Of a stretch of 64,000 nt of DNA, positions 50,718 to 62,960 are shown one piece after another. Every line of letters begins with the position of its first letter. Position 1 is the first letter of the stretch. The stretch comes from Mangifera indica (lineage: Eukaryota; Streptophyta; Magnoliopsida; Sapindales; Anacardiaceae): the NCBI RefSeq assembly GCF_011075055.1, contig NC_058148.1, positions 14,129,969 to 14,193,968 on the forward strand, given 5' to 3'. A program made the position numbers and the translations under genes. Below the pieces are notes generated by a model. It was not told the origin of the DNA and searched no databases. It saw only the letters and a list, made by a program, of their open reading frames with translations.

Positions 50718-51040
50718 ATCAGGCTGAAGTCCAGGAGTATTTAGAGGAAGTTGTTGAGGCCCAGAAAGAACCAAGTTTCAAAAGCCCGATGAAAGCTAGT
50801 GAAGACGACCAAGATCCAGCTCAAGTTTCAACTAAAATGTTGGAGCTCTTTGGAATCGCACTGTTGAAATCAGATTTGGCTCAGTTTTCCATGAGCGGAC
50901 CAAGCACATTTCGTCATCTTCAGATGCATTATTACTTTGCCTTCTGTTTCTGCTTCAATGCAGCCCAGTCTCTTTTTTCTCATCTTTCTTTGAATTTTCT
51001 ACTTCCATTGATGGCTACCATGTATAGTGCCGATCTGTGA
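50718..51040 (+). other. possible orphan exon of an unrecognised gene
   Basis: After an acceptor-like tttttatag, one frame stays open for 107 codons and has coding-like composition at its start: QAEVQEYLEEVVEAQKE, PMKASEDDQDPAQV and MLELFGIALLKSD. The later part (about 50925 on) becomes hydrophobic and UTR-like. An AATAAA occurs at about 51096. I do not recognise the family. It may be the last exon of an unplaced gene, or a relic. No upstream exon was found. Confidence 0.3.
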
Positions 51041-52440
51041 TTATTTGTTTATTAATCATGTTTAGCATTTGTGTAGACAATTTGAAGCATCTTATTAATA
51101 AAACGACAACGTTTCTCAGGTGATGTTGGCTTCCACATTCCTTTCCCAGTTGTCAAGCTAATTATATTTTTATTATATAAACACCATTTTAATATTAATT
51201 CTTTAATTATTTTTGGTGGATTTTTATCCATTTAAAATTAGTAAAGTAGAAGCGAAACAAAGAGGGACGCACGTAATAAACTTAAACTTTTTGGTCAAAA
51301 ATGTGGGCCCGGTCAACGTTTGAAAGATAATTGAAACACGCGTCCGATTACAACGGAAGTGGGGCGCCCTCATTACCATCCATCGTCAACAGACGGTTAA
51401 CTAGTTCGTTAACTTTCCCGCCGAACACAGGTGTTACAGTAGGACCCACTGTGGAACAAAACCGTTAGTATTTCTTTATTATTTATTGCAATAATTAATA
51501 TAATTATTATTAATTAAATCTCAAAATAAGGATAATTAATAATAACAAAACCAGAAAAAGTAAAAAAATAAAAACAGAGGAGATGGCTGGTGGGGGCAGT
51601 TTTGAAGAGAGAGAAAAACAGGAAAAAAAAATCAATTCTAAAGAAAAGAAAATTTGAGAGAGAGAAAGAAAAAAAAAGAGGTTAAGCCTTAGGCCATGAG
51701 AGAGACGAAAATGATGGTCGAAGAGAAGAGGATCCTCTGAGATCATCCTTGGAAAGGGCAGTAATTGAAAAAAAACTAAAAAATCACCATTGCTACAGAT
51801 TATAATTATTATTATTATTATTAAGTTTAATTTTTCTTTGCTGCCTTTGTGTCTCAGCTCATCAACTGACCACCTCCGCCACCCCAATTGTTTGTTTGTT
51901 GTTTTTGTTATTTGCATTGCTACCTCCACAGCCACCACCTGCGAAAGGGAGATTCTTTTGTACCCTTTTTGTCCTTCTTTGTGGTAAATTATATTCTTTT
52001 TACTTTTTCTTTTTTCATCTTTGCTTGTTGTTCAGGGTATTCTTCATTCTTCGTTTCTTTTTCTTGATTTTATAATGTTGAATCTTTTTTGTTTGCTATT
52101 CTTGCAAAATTTTCAGCTGCTGTTGTTGAGTTGAGAGATAAGAGGAGGGAAGATAATATTTTGAAGAGGGATATATATTTCAGCCAAAAGGGTGGTTTTA
52201 ATCAATTAAAAAAAATAAAAATCAGAGAGCCTGATATGATTATCACCGGAAGCAAAGTCATTGGGTTTGATTTTATCTAGGTTTTGCATCGTTGTAAGGA
52301 AATTTATTTCGCGTTTGGAAAACAAAGGAAGTATAGTTGTTATTTTCATTGTTTGTTGTATTGGTTTGAAGGGGTTGTTTTATACATAAAAACCTGGCGA
52401 TTTTGAATACCAAACACTGCTGCATTGCGTTCGTCCAGAA
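51041..52440 (+). promoter_or_regulatory. promoter and 5' leader of the MRH1-type gene
   Basis: About 51600-52440 is leader-like, with GA-rich and (TTA)n tracts (about 51809-51825) and T-rich splice-like segments. A leader intron with donor gtaaat at about 51983 and acceptor ttttcag at about 52117 is plausible. A minus-strand open frame at 51510-51938 is only the complement of this low-complexity sequence. Confidence 0.4.
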
Positions 52441-55400
52441 ATGGGGGGTATATGGACCCCTATTGGATTCCGATTACTGCGTTTCTTGGTTTTGATTGCG
52501 AGTCTTGAAATTCAAGGATATTGGTCTCTCAATGCCGATGGTAAATTTTCTAATACCAATTGCTGAACGTTGCTGCTGTCTGTCTGTTTGTTTTTTGGTT
52601 CTAACTGACTTGTGCAAATGCAGGATTGGCTCTGTGGGAATTCCGCTCAGGGGTGAATCAGGATCCTTATGGCGCCTTTGCAAATTGGGATCCAAAGGAT
52701 CCCACTCCTTGTTTGTGGTCAGGTGTTCATTGTCTCAACGGTAAAGTGATAATGCTGTAAGTTGCTTTCCTTAAATTTTCGCATTAATGAATGCGCAGAT
52801 ACAGAGTTTTCATCGAGAATATAATTTATTTTTGCCACGATTGTTTGGCATTGAGTTGTTTCGATTTTGGAGATACCTGTAGTACAAGTTAAATGAAAAA
52901 TTATACTATTGTTTTCTGTTTACTTCTACTTGCAGGGATTTGAAAGAGCTGTATTTGGAAGGAACATTGGCACCTGAGCTAGCGAAGCTTAGAGACTTAA
53001 AAATTCTGTAAGGAATCACTTCTTTGCTTTCCCTGTATGTAAAATCAACTATTTACTTTCAATGAGAAATTTCTTTTAACAATGTGGATCACCTGCTTCT
53101 TTAACTCAGGAACCTCTATAATTTATATGACAATAACGCTTCAATTATTTAATTTCCCAATCACAAGCACCTAAAACAGTGTCATGAGAGGGTAGGACTA
53201 TCGCTGCAAATCAATAGTAATGAAAAATCAACTTCCAGATTCCATTCCAAATCATTACAGAGATGCAAGTTATGTGCATGTTGGAATGATGATAAAATAG
53301 AATGCAAGAAGAATGTGGGAAAAAAATCTCAGAATTCCTGCTCACTGTAAATGGGTATGGCATATGGCGACAGGAGGACTGGTAGAAGAAAAAGAAAAGT
53401 TTACTCCTCAAACTTTTATTGGTCTATACATATCAAAACTTATAATTTGACCAAAGAAGGAAAACAAGTATCACTAGCCTATATTAGTTTAGAGATTATT
53501 TATGTTATGATAAGCATAATTTATAACTCCTTGATCACATATGTGTTGAAGGGTGCATAATCTATTACCTACTATCATGATGCATTGGAATCAAGAAAAT
53601 CTTTGAACTCATACGAGTCTGCTTATAGGTTATCATCTGACAAGGATTTTCTTAAATGATAGACAGCATATATAGCATCTAGATATTTAGTTCGATATTT
53701 GGTAACGTTGCAGTGCTCTCTGAAGGTGATTAAATTTTCTTGTTCTTGCTCTCTCCATTTGCATTAACAGTATACTCCACAAAAACCGTTTCTCTGGTGC
53801 TATTCCTAAAGAGTTTGGAGAGCTTACAAAGCTGGAGCTTTTGGATTTAAGGAACAATAAGTTGAGTGGAACAATTCCAGTAGAAGTAGGGGGGATGCTG
53901 TCATTAAAACGCATGTGAGTTTATTGTTTTAGGTATTAATATGTATATGATGCTCTTGGCCTTATGGGTACCTGGACTAACACATTTTTCACATAGGTTG
54001 CTTTGCAATAATGAATTTGAAGGTAGCATTCCTGTGGAGCTCACAAGGCCAAACTTACAATTTGAATTGCAATGTGATGAAAATCTTATATCTTCTGTGG
54101 TAGCTGGAATTGGATGTCTAAATAGAAAGTGTGGACACCGGTAAGCGTTTACTAATTTTAATATATCTACCATGACACTGCCAGTTACCCCTTTATTTGG
54201 TCATTTTTCTAGTACATGTTCTTTAAATTCCTGGTGCTTAGTTCTTTATTTGTAAAAAAAAAATCATGAGAATGAGACTTGTGAATGATCCTGTGTTAAT
54301 TCCAGTTGCTGTGCCTGCTCAAGTGACACATGAGCTGGTTCAAAAATTGTTGACTTTTAGCTTACAGCCAAGAATAGTCTAATTAGACTATTAAATAATG
54401 ATTGATGAACTGATTATGTAATGCTCAATTGGCATGTGGGCTTGTAAAAACATTTGCTGATTTGAGCCCTGCTCTGCTCCAATAATATAGCACTTCGACT
54501 TGTTTTTTTTTTTTGGATTTAGTCTATAATATCTCTTTAACCCATTTGAACTGGAAGTTCCTTAGAAGTCTATATAGCATGAGCGAAATTGATCATTGAC
54601 TATGCAATATGATGTCTCTACAAAAGCTGGCATCTGTTTTCTGGTTTTTGATGAGCATCATATATTTAACCAGCCTGACCCCAGAATAAAATTTCTTTTC
54701 CCAGATCAGAGCATTCTTTTTTTATCTCTTTTACATTGGCACGAGTTAAGAATTATACTTATGGTAGTAAATATCTAGTTTTCCAATGTCTTGAACAGCA
54801 TTCAGCATACCAGTTTCAAGCAACTGAACAAGGCAGAATCCTTTGTTAGCTTAGTCAAAGGAGTTCTCACTCGTTACCTCAATCTCTTGCCGCTGCCAGT
54901 GTACGGAACAGAAATATTTCTTTTTTATTTACTTCTGTTGATAAATTTCTACTTTATTTCATCTTCTCTTCATTGAAACTGTTCACCATTCTTACAAGTT
55001 TGAAGCTTGGAAAGGATTCTCTGGATACTTATGGAGACCATTGCTGCACTTACCTGCCTGGTGAGTAGAGGGAGCAGGAACTATTTTTGGGTATTGGACA
55101 TCAATATTTATGGTTGTGAGATAAATATTGATGTTGCTTTTGTATGAAGCAGGTTCATCTGAGACACACATCGTTCAATATATGCAGAATCTTGTCAATG
55201 TTGCACGTCGTAGGCTACATGAACAGTCCAGTAACCTCCCTGCTGCACCTGCCACCAGTGGGCCTTCCCCCAACCAAATCATTGCTCTTCCAATTGCCCG
55301 AAGTAGTGGAACTTTTCCTGCTGTGCCAAATGCCAAAAAGAATCTTCCTCAACCTGCACCACAGCCTTCAGAAGCTGATGAAGGTTTTCCATCTCCAAGC

Positions 55401-57831
55401 AACGATGTTACAATTAGCCAACATTCCCCAAGCCCTCCTTCTCAGTCAACCGGTACGGAATCTTCAGATTCCAGTGGGAGTGCATGGAGGTATATTTATA
55501 TTGTTCCTGGTGGAGCAGCTTTATTCATATTTGCTGCAGCCACAGTCGTCATGTGCCGAACCAGAGCGGCGGAAACCATTCGTCCATGGAAGACTGGACT
55601 AAGTGGACAGTTGCAGAAAGCATTTATTACAGGTGATTTTCTTATATGTAGTTAAATTTTAGTAACCTTTTAATGTGATGAGCAGCTTAAGTCGCTTCTT
55701 TTATGTCAGTAGGAAATTTGCTAAATTTTAACTTTTTTAATTGAGGTAATAAATCAACTCTGAGATTTTCATTTAACTGTTACACATCAAAAACACTAAC
55801 AAACAAATCCGATCATGAAGAGCATTTTGAAATGATACTTGTTATTTTATTGCATTATTCTATATAGTGATGGCTTTTCATTTTTCTCACTAGTATAGAG
55901 AACATAATTTTGGCTTGGACTTATGGGCAATGCACAATCTGGCCATGAGTAAATGGACATCATGATTTCTCTGTCTAACATAATGAGATCTGGACCCAGA
56001 ATCTCCTAAAACTAGAAATAATCACATGGCTATAGGGATGTGTATCTGTAAATTTAAATTGTTGAAAGTAAAACTTCTTTTTCACTTGTGGAATAAACAT
56101 AGTTGGCAATAACAAGAAATCTTGAAAATGAATTAAATCTGAAATTTTTTTAGGAAAGTATGTAGCACCCTCTTTAATCTTTAGGTTTTTTGGGTAAGCA
56201 ACAGAATTTGTTATCCGACAAATCTTGGACATCATATAAATCTCTAAGATTCTCTAGGAAAAGATGTAGCATTCTTTATTCAGCAAAATTCAGGCACACA
56301 AGGTCAGGTTAATATTACACTGTACATTGGACTGGATATCAGTTGACTTGATTTTTGAGTCAACAAGTGTTCCACACCAAATTTTAGATAGAAATAATCC
56401 TAAAAACATGTACTTTATGTGAGATGGCTCCTGACTTATTAAACATTGCAATCCCTTGTAATTGTTTTTGTTTCATATAGGGTGAACTAAATTGTGTTGT
56501 ATAACATGCAGGAGTTCCCAAGCTGAATCGATCAGAACTGGAAACAGCTTGTGAAGATTTCAGCAATATCATTGACACGGGTGACGGTTGCATTTCATAC
56601 AAAGGAACACTTTCCAATGGAGTTGAGATAGCTGTTGCATCAACCACAATCACTTCTGCCAAAAACTGGTCAAAGAGCTCGGAGACCATTTACCGGAAAA
56701 AGGTTCATTGTTTCTGTGATCACTGGAAATAAGCCCAATGGAACTGTTAATACACTGTATACTTATAATTTCTTGCTCCTATACTTAGCTATTTTGACTG
56801 TATACGCTTTGCTAGTGTAGATTGATACACTGTCACGGATTAACCACAAGAACTTTGTCAATCTCATTGGCTACTGTGAGGAAGCTGAACCTTTCAGTAG
56901 GATGATGGTGTTTGAATATGCTCCAAATGGGACTGTATATGAGCATCTACATGGTAATATTTCATTTTAGATGCATTTTTACTGCTCAAGATCTGAGTTG
57001 GAAGCTTAATATTGAGAAGCTATAAAATTTCCCTCTCTCACTTTTTCAGTCGAAGACCTGGAACATCTTGACTGGAATGCAAGAATGAGGATTATTATGG
57101 GAACGGCTTATTGTCTTCAATATATGCATGATCTGAACCCACCGGTAGCACATACCAACTTACATTCAAGTTGTATCTTTTTGACAGACGATTATGCTGC
57201 TAAGGTATACCAGTTCATCTTACAATGTGACTAACATCTTCACACATTGATCATTATGATTTATGTGACATCCCCCTATTGCTCTTGCTTCCACAGGTAG
57301 CAGAGGTTAGTTTTCCTTCTCAATCTGTACTCCAGTCAAAAGTCTCAGGTGAAAATAGTGTAGGGAAATCTGAACTGCCTCCTGTGGCTGATCCAGAAAC
57401 TAATGTATACAATTTTGGCATATTATTGCTTGAACTCATTTCTGGAAAGCTCCCATACTCAGATGAACACGGGCCAATTGAGAAATGGGTAAATTCCTTT
57501 TGAGTAAAACCAAGTGGAGTTATATTTCCTTTTTATTTTTGAATAATTTGATTGACAACAAACTTTCCAGGCTGCTGAATATTTGGACAACAAGGAGAGC
57601 ATCTGCCAAATCATTGATCCGAACCTCAACTCAGTCAAAAACGATGAAGTTGATATCATCTGCAATGTTATTAAAGACTGCATCCAACCAAATCCTGAGC
57701 ATAGACCAACGATGAAAGATGTTGTTGCTAGATTGAGGGAAGTGACTAACATCTCGCCTGATCAAGCCATCCCAAGACTTTCTCCCCTCTGGTGGGCTGA
57801 ACTTGAGATCCTATCCTCAGAGGCAACTTAA
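52441..57831 (+). CDS. MRH1: LRR receptor-like pseudokinase, MRH1/MDIS1 type
   Basis: Thirteen exons join in phase to 722 residues: 52441-52540, 52624-52756, 52936-53007, 53771-53914, 53997-54140, 54799-54900, 54999-55060, 55153-55632, 56512-56702, 56821-56953, 57050-57204, 57297-57488, 57571-57831. A signal peptide (about 1-30) is followed by an LRR N-cap with WDPKDPTPCLWSGVHC and LRRs to about residue 190; exons of 72 and 144 nt fit the repeat period. Then come a Cys-containing juxtamembrane part, a Ser/Pro-rich stretch, a TM helix at about 366-387 and a kinase-like domain. That domain lacks key residues: VAVAS where VAIK is expected, HTN for HRD, and no DFG (KVAEVSF). It is therefore a pseudokinase, as in MRH1 and MDIS1. 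Relatives act in root-hair tip growth (MRH1) and as pollen-tube receptors for LURE peptide (MDIS1). Membership of the group is clear but the exact ortholog is not. Confidence 0.92.
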
Positions 57832-58645
57832 GTTCTGTCTACTCTTCTTTGTGCTTGTAACTCAAGTCTCTAATTACTTTGAGTCTATATACAAAGAGTA
57901 ACATTTTACTTCAACCCTCCGAGACAAATATATGCTGCCAACTCTTGTTTCTCAATCTTTTTTGGTCTCCTTGATTTCATAAATAATATATAATATATAA
58001 TATATAATATATAATATATAATGTCCTATGATTGATTCATTCTTTTACATTTCTATTTCCATTTTTTCCCTCCATTTCTGTTTAGTTTTTCATTACAATG
58101 AGTTTGCTATAATTTCCTGTAAATGGAGTTGTGTTCCCTGTTTATATATATGTTGTGATCAGTTTGTGTAATGTAAAGAACTTAGTACTGGGATCTAAGT
58201 CCTAATTAAAATATTAATTTGTGAATTGTTTTTTCATATATCTAAATATAAATAGGTTTGTTGATTGACTCCCAAAAATTTCACTTGTCCAGGCGTACAC
58301 TGAGAACTTCTGAGTGTAATGGAATACTGGCATTCAATTCTGTCTTACAATCCTACACTCTGATTTATGCAATTCTGTCTTACAACCCAATTTACTATTA
58401 ACTGGGTTCAGTTTATTTATTCATAATCAATTTAAGAGGTTCGGGTTACTTCAAGCTTAGGAGAAACATGGCAATCCAGAGAGTATAATAGGATTCATGT
58501 ACTTAGGCCTCGGTATGCGCTAAGAAAATTGCAAATTGTATCGTTTTGCAAACTTTAAAAAGCATTTGTCAAAATTCTTGTTGATTTCATCTGGCACTTG
58601 TATTGATACTAAGCATTCTCCCCCATATAAAGACGAGTTTGGTAT
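57832..58645. other. 3' flank of the RLK and promoter of the DOG1 homolog
   Basis: A tandem AT repeat (ataatatataatat-type, about 57981-58022) lies 150 bp beyond the RLK stop. The remaining sequence is a short intergenic region. No element was recognised. Confidence 0.45.
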
Positions 58646-59425
58646 GTGGGCACCTTGTCAATGGCAAACAGTGAGACTCACCGTTCACATTCTTGCTTCC
58701 TAGAATGGATGAGCATTCAAAAGCAAGACCTCGCTGAGCTCCTTGAAGCCCTCCATTCAAACTACATTAACGACAACAAGAATTCTGAGAAGGTTTACAC
58801 TCAACTAACCCAAAAGAGCCTCGGTCATTTCCAAGAATACATGGTTAAACGTTCACATATGTACCATGAATATCCTTCAGCCTTCTTTGCACCTCCATGG
58901 TGCACCTCTCTGGAGCATTCTACTATGTGGATAGCCGGCTGTCGACCGTCCTCGTTTATCCGGCTTCTGTATGGGCTTGGTGGGTTAGAGATCGAGGCTT
59001 TACTTTCTGAATTGATGGAGGACAGCGCCAGCAGGGTGAGTTTAAGTAGACTTTCAGCCAACCAACTCACAATGGTGAATAATTTACATTTGAAAACTAT
59101 TAAAGAAGAGGATAAAATGATGAAGAAGTTGGCCACTTTGCAAGAAGACATAGCGGATCAACCCATCTCTTTGATTGCGAACTAACTGAGCCGAGTTGAA
59201 GAACTAAACGAGGAAGTGGAACGGGCACTCGATGAACACGAGTCAGCAATGGCAAATATAATTCAGGAGGCTGATAATCTGAGGTTAAACACGCTTAAGG
59301 AGCTGCTTAATATATTGACGCCGGAGCAAGCCGTGGATTTTCTTGCTTCAGGTAAGAAGCTTCACTCATGCATCCATGACTGGGGCAAAAGAAGGGATCG
59401 TAAGCATGGTCGCACCAGCAACTAA
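58646..59425 (+). pseudogene. DOG1: DOG1 (DELAY OF GERMINATION 1) homolog with in-frame stop
   Basis: One intronless frame of 260 codons matches DOG1 along its length but is cut by TAA at 59183-59185 after 179 residues. Before the stop: SCFLEWM at about 16-22 (the DSYLEW-type motif known to contact the PP2C AHG1), APPWCTSLEHSTMWIAGCRP (DOG1/TGA-domain core), LSANQLTMVNNLHLKTIKEE and ATLQEDIADQPIS. After it, in the same frame: VEELNEEVERALDEHESAMA, EADNLRLNTLKELLNILTP and ASGKKLHSCIHDWGKRRDR, the conserved C-terminal half. DOG1 controls seed dormancy by binding AHG1/AHG3 phosphatases and heme. Everything but the one stop looks intact, so the change is recent, or a sequencing error. The 179-residue product may keep partial function, because Arabidopsis DOG1 has a functional short isoform. 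The start could also be the ATG at 58661. Confidence 0.88.
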
Positions 59426-59684
59426 TCAACCTTGCATATGTTTAGAGTTGCAGACGTTCACATTTTTCTTAAAATTTGGATTTCAATCCATGTATTTCGT
59501 TGAACTCTTTCCCAGAAATTGAAATCCGAATTTTTGAAAATGTGTTGATGTAAGCATCCAATAAAGAAAATTAAGTAAGAAAGTACACAAACATAAGAAT
59601 TTGTAAATTAATCAACACTACAATGGAAACAAAATAGAGAATTAGAGTGAAGTGTGAACGGGTGTCAAAGGTAGAGAAAGCGAA
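59426..59684. other. 3' flank of the DOG1 homolog
   Basis: Short AT-rich non-coding stretch with an AATAAA at about 59560. Nothing else is seen. Confidence 0.4.
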
Positions 59685-60047
59685 TTAGGCAGCACACCGA
59701 AGCCAGAAGGAATCAGATCTCATACGAGTTATCAGATGAGCAGAGGTCATTGTTCTTGGTTCAAATGCAAAGTGACCAAATTCATTGCCATCATGTGCTT
59801 GCAATGCTGATGCAACAAATGGTGTCCTCTCCTGCCGCTTATTTATGATCTTAACAAAAGCTGCCATGCCATCCTTCGTTAAGTTTAGACTGTGTAGCGT
59901 TTGTGGCCAACATACAGCAACTGTGTTTGACACAAGATTCTTCCTTCCTCAAAAACTCCATACAAACCTTTCAAATATTGCTTTCACGAAGCTGGCTATT
60001 GACCCCACTTGTTCTTGGTGTTCTTTTGTTATTGCAAACCGCTGGAC
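59685..60047 (-). pseudogene. unrecognised broken gene fragment
   Basis: On the minus strand one frame reads VQRFAITKEHQEQVGSIASF, VKAIFERFVWSF, then a TGA. It continues in the same frame as GRKNLVSNTVAVCWPQTLHS, DGMAAFVKIINKRQERTPFV and MTSAHLITRMRSDSFWLRCA before its final stop. The composition is clearly protein-like on both sides of the internal TGA, so this looks like the 3' end of a gene with a nonsense mutation. I do not recognise the family. An intron around the TGA is the alternative. No upstream exons were found beyond 60050. Confidence 0.5.
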
Positions 60048-60289
60048 TTGAAAGACGGAAGATTTAATACATATGAAACATTTGATTCTACAAAATACTA
60101 AATTAAAAACTGTAGTGTTATACGAATGTTTCGAACATCATATAATTTCATAAAGCTACCAAAATTATTTTTATTAGAATTATATGTTTTTTCTTCGAAC
60201 TTTTTGTAAATGACAGTTTTAAAGAAATAAAACTCTAAATTATAAATTTTGGAAATGAGACATGATCAATATATAATAGTTTATTGAAA

Positions 60290-60383
60290 GCCAAAGGACT
60301 TATTCCATCCAAAATATGTTGTTTTTATAAAGTTTTATTTTTTAACTTGAAAATTCTATTTGGTGGGAATAAGTCCTTTAGCC
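60290..60383. mobile_element. Mutator-type MITE, copy D (internally deleted)
   Basis: A miniature 94-bp version of the family. The left end reads gccaaaggacttattccatc and the right end, inverted, reads ggctaaaggacttattccca. Only about 50 bp remain between the ends, so most of the interior seen in copies A-C has been lost. The flanks show only weak 9-bp similarity. Confidence 0.6.
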
Positions 60384-61625
60384 TTACTTTTATTAATAAA
60401 ACTTAAGGTTTGCTATCCAAATTATTACATTTACATGTAATGAGATTATTTTTATTCACTTAAGTTCATTTACATCATTTAACTATTTAATTACCAGAAT
60501 TTATTTAATACTCCTAAAGAAATTTTTCTAACAGTAAGAAAGAAAGAAATCCTTGACTGTCTGCCTTAGGACCACTGCATTTAGCCTAAACTTAGTTAGA
60601 TCATGAATTCGTGGCTAATATTTAGCTAAAGAGGTCAATTGTTCACGGTGCAATCATCCACATGGCTCCGCCACATGGAATGGCTGAGTTGGCTGAGTTG
60701 GTGGTCCAATATCAATCTCCAACCCACCTAGGCCTTGAAATTTCACCATCTGGTCGTGAGATACCAGGGGGCCTGGTGGGTTCATGTGGTGGCAGTTTAA
60801 GCTCACAAATGCACTGATGTTGGCTTAATCTTCATCTGTGATAACGATTTCGTCCCAATTCTCTCAAACCACAGAATTCACTAATACCTTGGTTATTAAA
60901 CTATATGACCCTTATATACATATATTGTCTCAATAATCAATGGTTGAAATAATTCTGATTCTGTTCTCTCTGGACTCTCAGAAACATCCTGGAATGAGAA
61001 CAATTTATATGGTCCCTGGAAACTTGAATTATTGACAATGACAATCGAGAACAATCTGTATGGTTCATAAGATTGCTGGTTCTTCCGCTTACTGAATTAA
61101 TGTTCAACCAAGAAAATGTGCATAACATTGAAGACCAAATTAACTCACGATTTAACTATGCTTAATCTGTTTATTATTAATTTCTTTCAATGGATCGACA
61201 CACAAAAATATGTGCCACATGAATGCAGAGAGAATACCAGCGCGTTCTTCTAAGATCCTACATTGTAATACAGAGAAGATCCTAAATATCAGGCTATATT
61301 ATATATACATATTACTATATATACAAGGAAATAATGGCCAATACTTGGTCATAAACACCAGATCATCTTTTGCTATATTTATACATGTTATTAGTTTTCC
61401 TGGTATAGCTGGAAATGGTGAAGTATGTGCTAGCTTGTATGATAAAATTGTTGTAGTGGTTTTCTCCTGTTGCTAGGGATTTTTCTGCCTCGCCTCTGGG
61501 CTAGGTTTGAACATACTTCGTCTCAATATCCCCTTTGATTCTCTCTTTTCTTTCAACATTGTTAAATGGGCTGAATAGCGGGAACAGGTGTTTAATCTTG
61601 AACGGTGTGCACCTCTTCCTTGAAA
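60384..61625 (+). promoter_or_regulatory. spacer and promoter/leader of the CIPK gene
   Basis: No other gene is visible. AT-rich TATATATACATATT-type stretches occur at about 61295-61325, roughly 300 bp before the start, and could include a TATA element. Two tandem ggctgagttggctgagttgg-like words lie at about 60680-60702. Confidence 0.35.
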
Positions 61626-62960
61626 ATGGAGAAAAAAGGAGGAATATTGATGAACAAGTATGAGCTCGGGCGATTGCTTGGACAAGGGACATTCGCCAAG
61701 GTCTACCATGGGAGAAACCTCAAGACAGGCCAAAGTGTAGCTATTAAGATCATTGATAAGGAGAAGATTTTGAAGGTTGGTTTGATTGATCAAATCAAAC
61801 GAGAAATCTCTGTAATGCGCCTGGTTAGGCATCCCCATATTGTGCAGCTTTATGAGGTGATGGCAAGCAAAAACAAGGTATATTTCATCATGGAGTATGT
61901 GAAAGGAGGTGAACTTTTCAACGAAGTTGCCAAAGGGAAGCTCAAAGAAGACACTGTAAGAAAGTATTTTCAACAATTGATTGGAGCTGTTGAGTTTTGT
62001 CATAGCCGAGGGGTGTATCATCGCGATCTCAAGCCAGAGAATCTCCTTCTTGATGAAAATGGTGACTTGAAGATTTCAGATTTTGGGTTGAGTGCATTGC
62101 CGGAATCAATAAGACAGGATGGTCTTCTTCACACAACATGCGGAACTCCTGCTTATGTTGCTCCGGAAGTTATCAACAAGAAGGGTTATGATGGAGCCAA
62201 AGCTGATATTTGGTCATGTGGGGTTGTTCTTTATGTTCTTATGGCTGGTTATCTCCCTTTCTATGATTCTAATCTCGTGGAAATGTACAAGAAGATCACA
62301 AGAGGTGAATTCAGATGCCCCAACTGGATTCCACCGGAAGTTCGAAAACTTCTGTCCAGGATTCTTGATCCGAATCCTAACACAAGAATCACCATGGCTA
62401 AGCTCATGGAAAATACCTGGTTAAAGAAGAATTTTAAAAAACCTAAAATCCCACAATTCCCACAAGGCCAACAGAGAAACAAGATGATCAGCGATGTTCA
62501 TGCTGCGTTTGAGTCATCAGAAAGCGAGAGTAGTTCAACTACATCAATGGCAAGCAGAAGTCCAGTTAGACCTCATCTTTTTAATGCCTTTGACATTATA
62601 TCTCTCTCCCAAGGCTTTAATTTATCAGGCTTATTCGAGCCAGCTGTGAACGGCAGTCTAGAAACGAGGTTCACTACAACAAAGCCAGTCTCGGCCATTG
62701 TGTCCAAGTTCGAAGAGATAGCAATGACGGAGAAATGTAACTTCAACAAGGAGGATGGAACAGTGAAATTAAAACACAGCAAAGAAGGGAGAAAAGGGCA
62801 GCTCACAATAGACGCTGAAATCTTCGAAGTGACACCATCTTTTCACGTGGTGGAGCTGAGGAAAGCAGCCGGAGATACAATAGAATATAAAGACTTCTGC
62901 AGCCAAGAACTGAAGCCTTCTCTGAAGGACATAGTGTGGACTTGGCAAGGAGTTGAATAG
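61626..62960 (+). CDS. CIPK20: CBL-interacting protein kinase, CIPK20 type
   Basis: Single-exon frame of 444 residues from the ATG giving MEKKGGIL; an in-frame ATG 21 nt upstream is less likely because relatives start like MEKK. The kinase domain spans about 13-267: glycine loop [11 protein letters not shown] lysine K41 (VAIKII), catalytic D134 (HRDLKPEN), DFG D152, activation loop [13 protein letters not shown]. The NAF/FISL motif at about 320-338 ([19 protein letters not shown]) is the CBL-binding autoinhibitory site. The PPI region towards the C-terminus, ending KDIVWTWQG, is where PP2C phosphatases bind. CIPKs are activated by calcineurin-B-like Ca2+ sensors and phosphorylate transporters and other targets in stress and ion signalling. 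The phrases [13 protein letters not shown] (here MISDVHAAF) and [18 protein letters not shown] place it with CIPK20. All catalytic residues are present. An intronless structure is usual for this subgroup. Confidence 0.95.
   Translation: MEKKGGILMNKYELGRLLGQGTFAKVYHGRNLKTGQSVAIKIIDKEKILKVGLIDQIKREISVMRLVRHPHIVQLYEVMASKNKVYFIMEYVKGGELFNEVAKGKLKEDTVRKYFQQLIGAVEFCHSRGVYHRDLKPENLLLDENGDLKISDFGLSALPESIRQDGLLHTTCGTPAYVAPEVINKKGYDGAKADIWSCGVVLYVLMAGYLPFYDSNLVEMYKKITRGEFRCPNWIPPEVRKLLSRILDPNPNTRITMAKLMENTWLKKNFKKPKIPQFPQGQQRNKMISDVHAAFESSESESSSTTSMASRSPVRPHLFNAFDIISLSQGFNLSGLFEPAVNGSLETRFTTTKPVSAIVSKFEEIAMTEKCNFNKEDGTVKLKHSKEGRKGQLTIDAEIFEVTPSFHVVELRKAAGDTIEYKDFCSQELKPSLKDIVWTWQGVE

Noticed and set aside
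51510..51938. 142-codon minus-strand open frame
   Set aside because: It is the complement of the low-complexity MRH1 leader.
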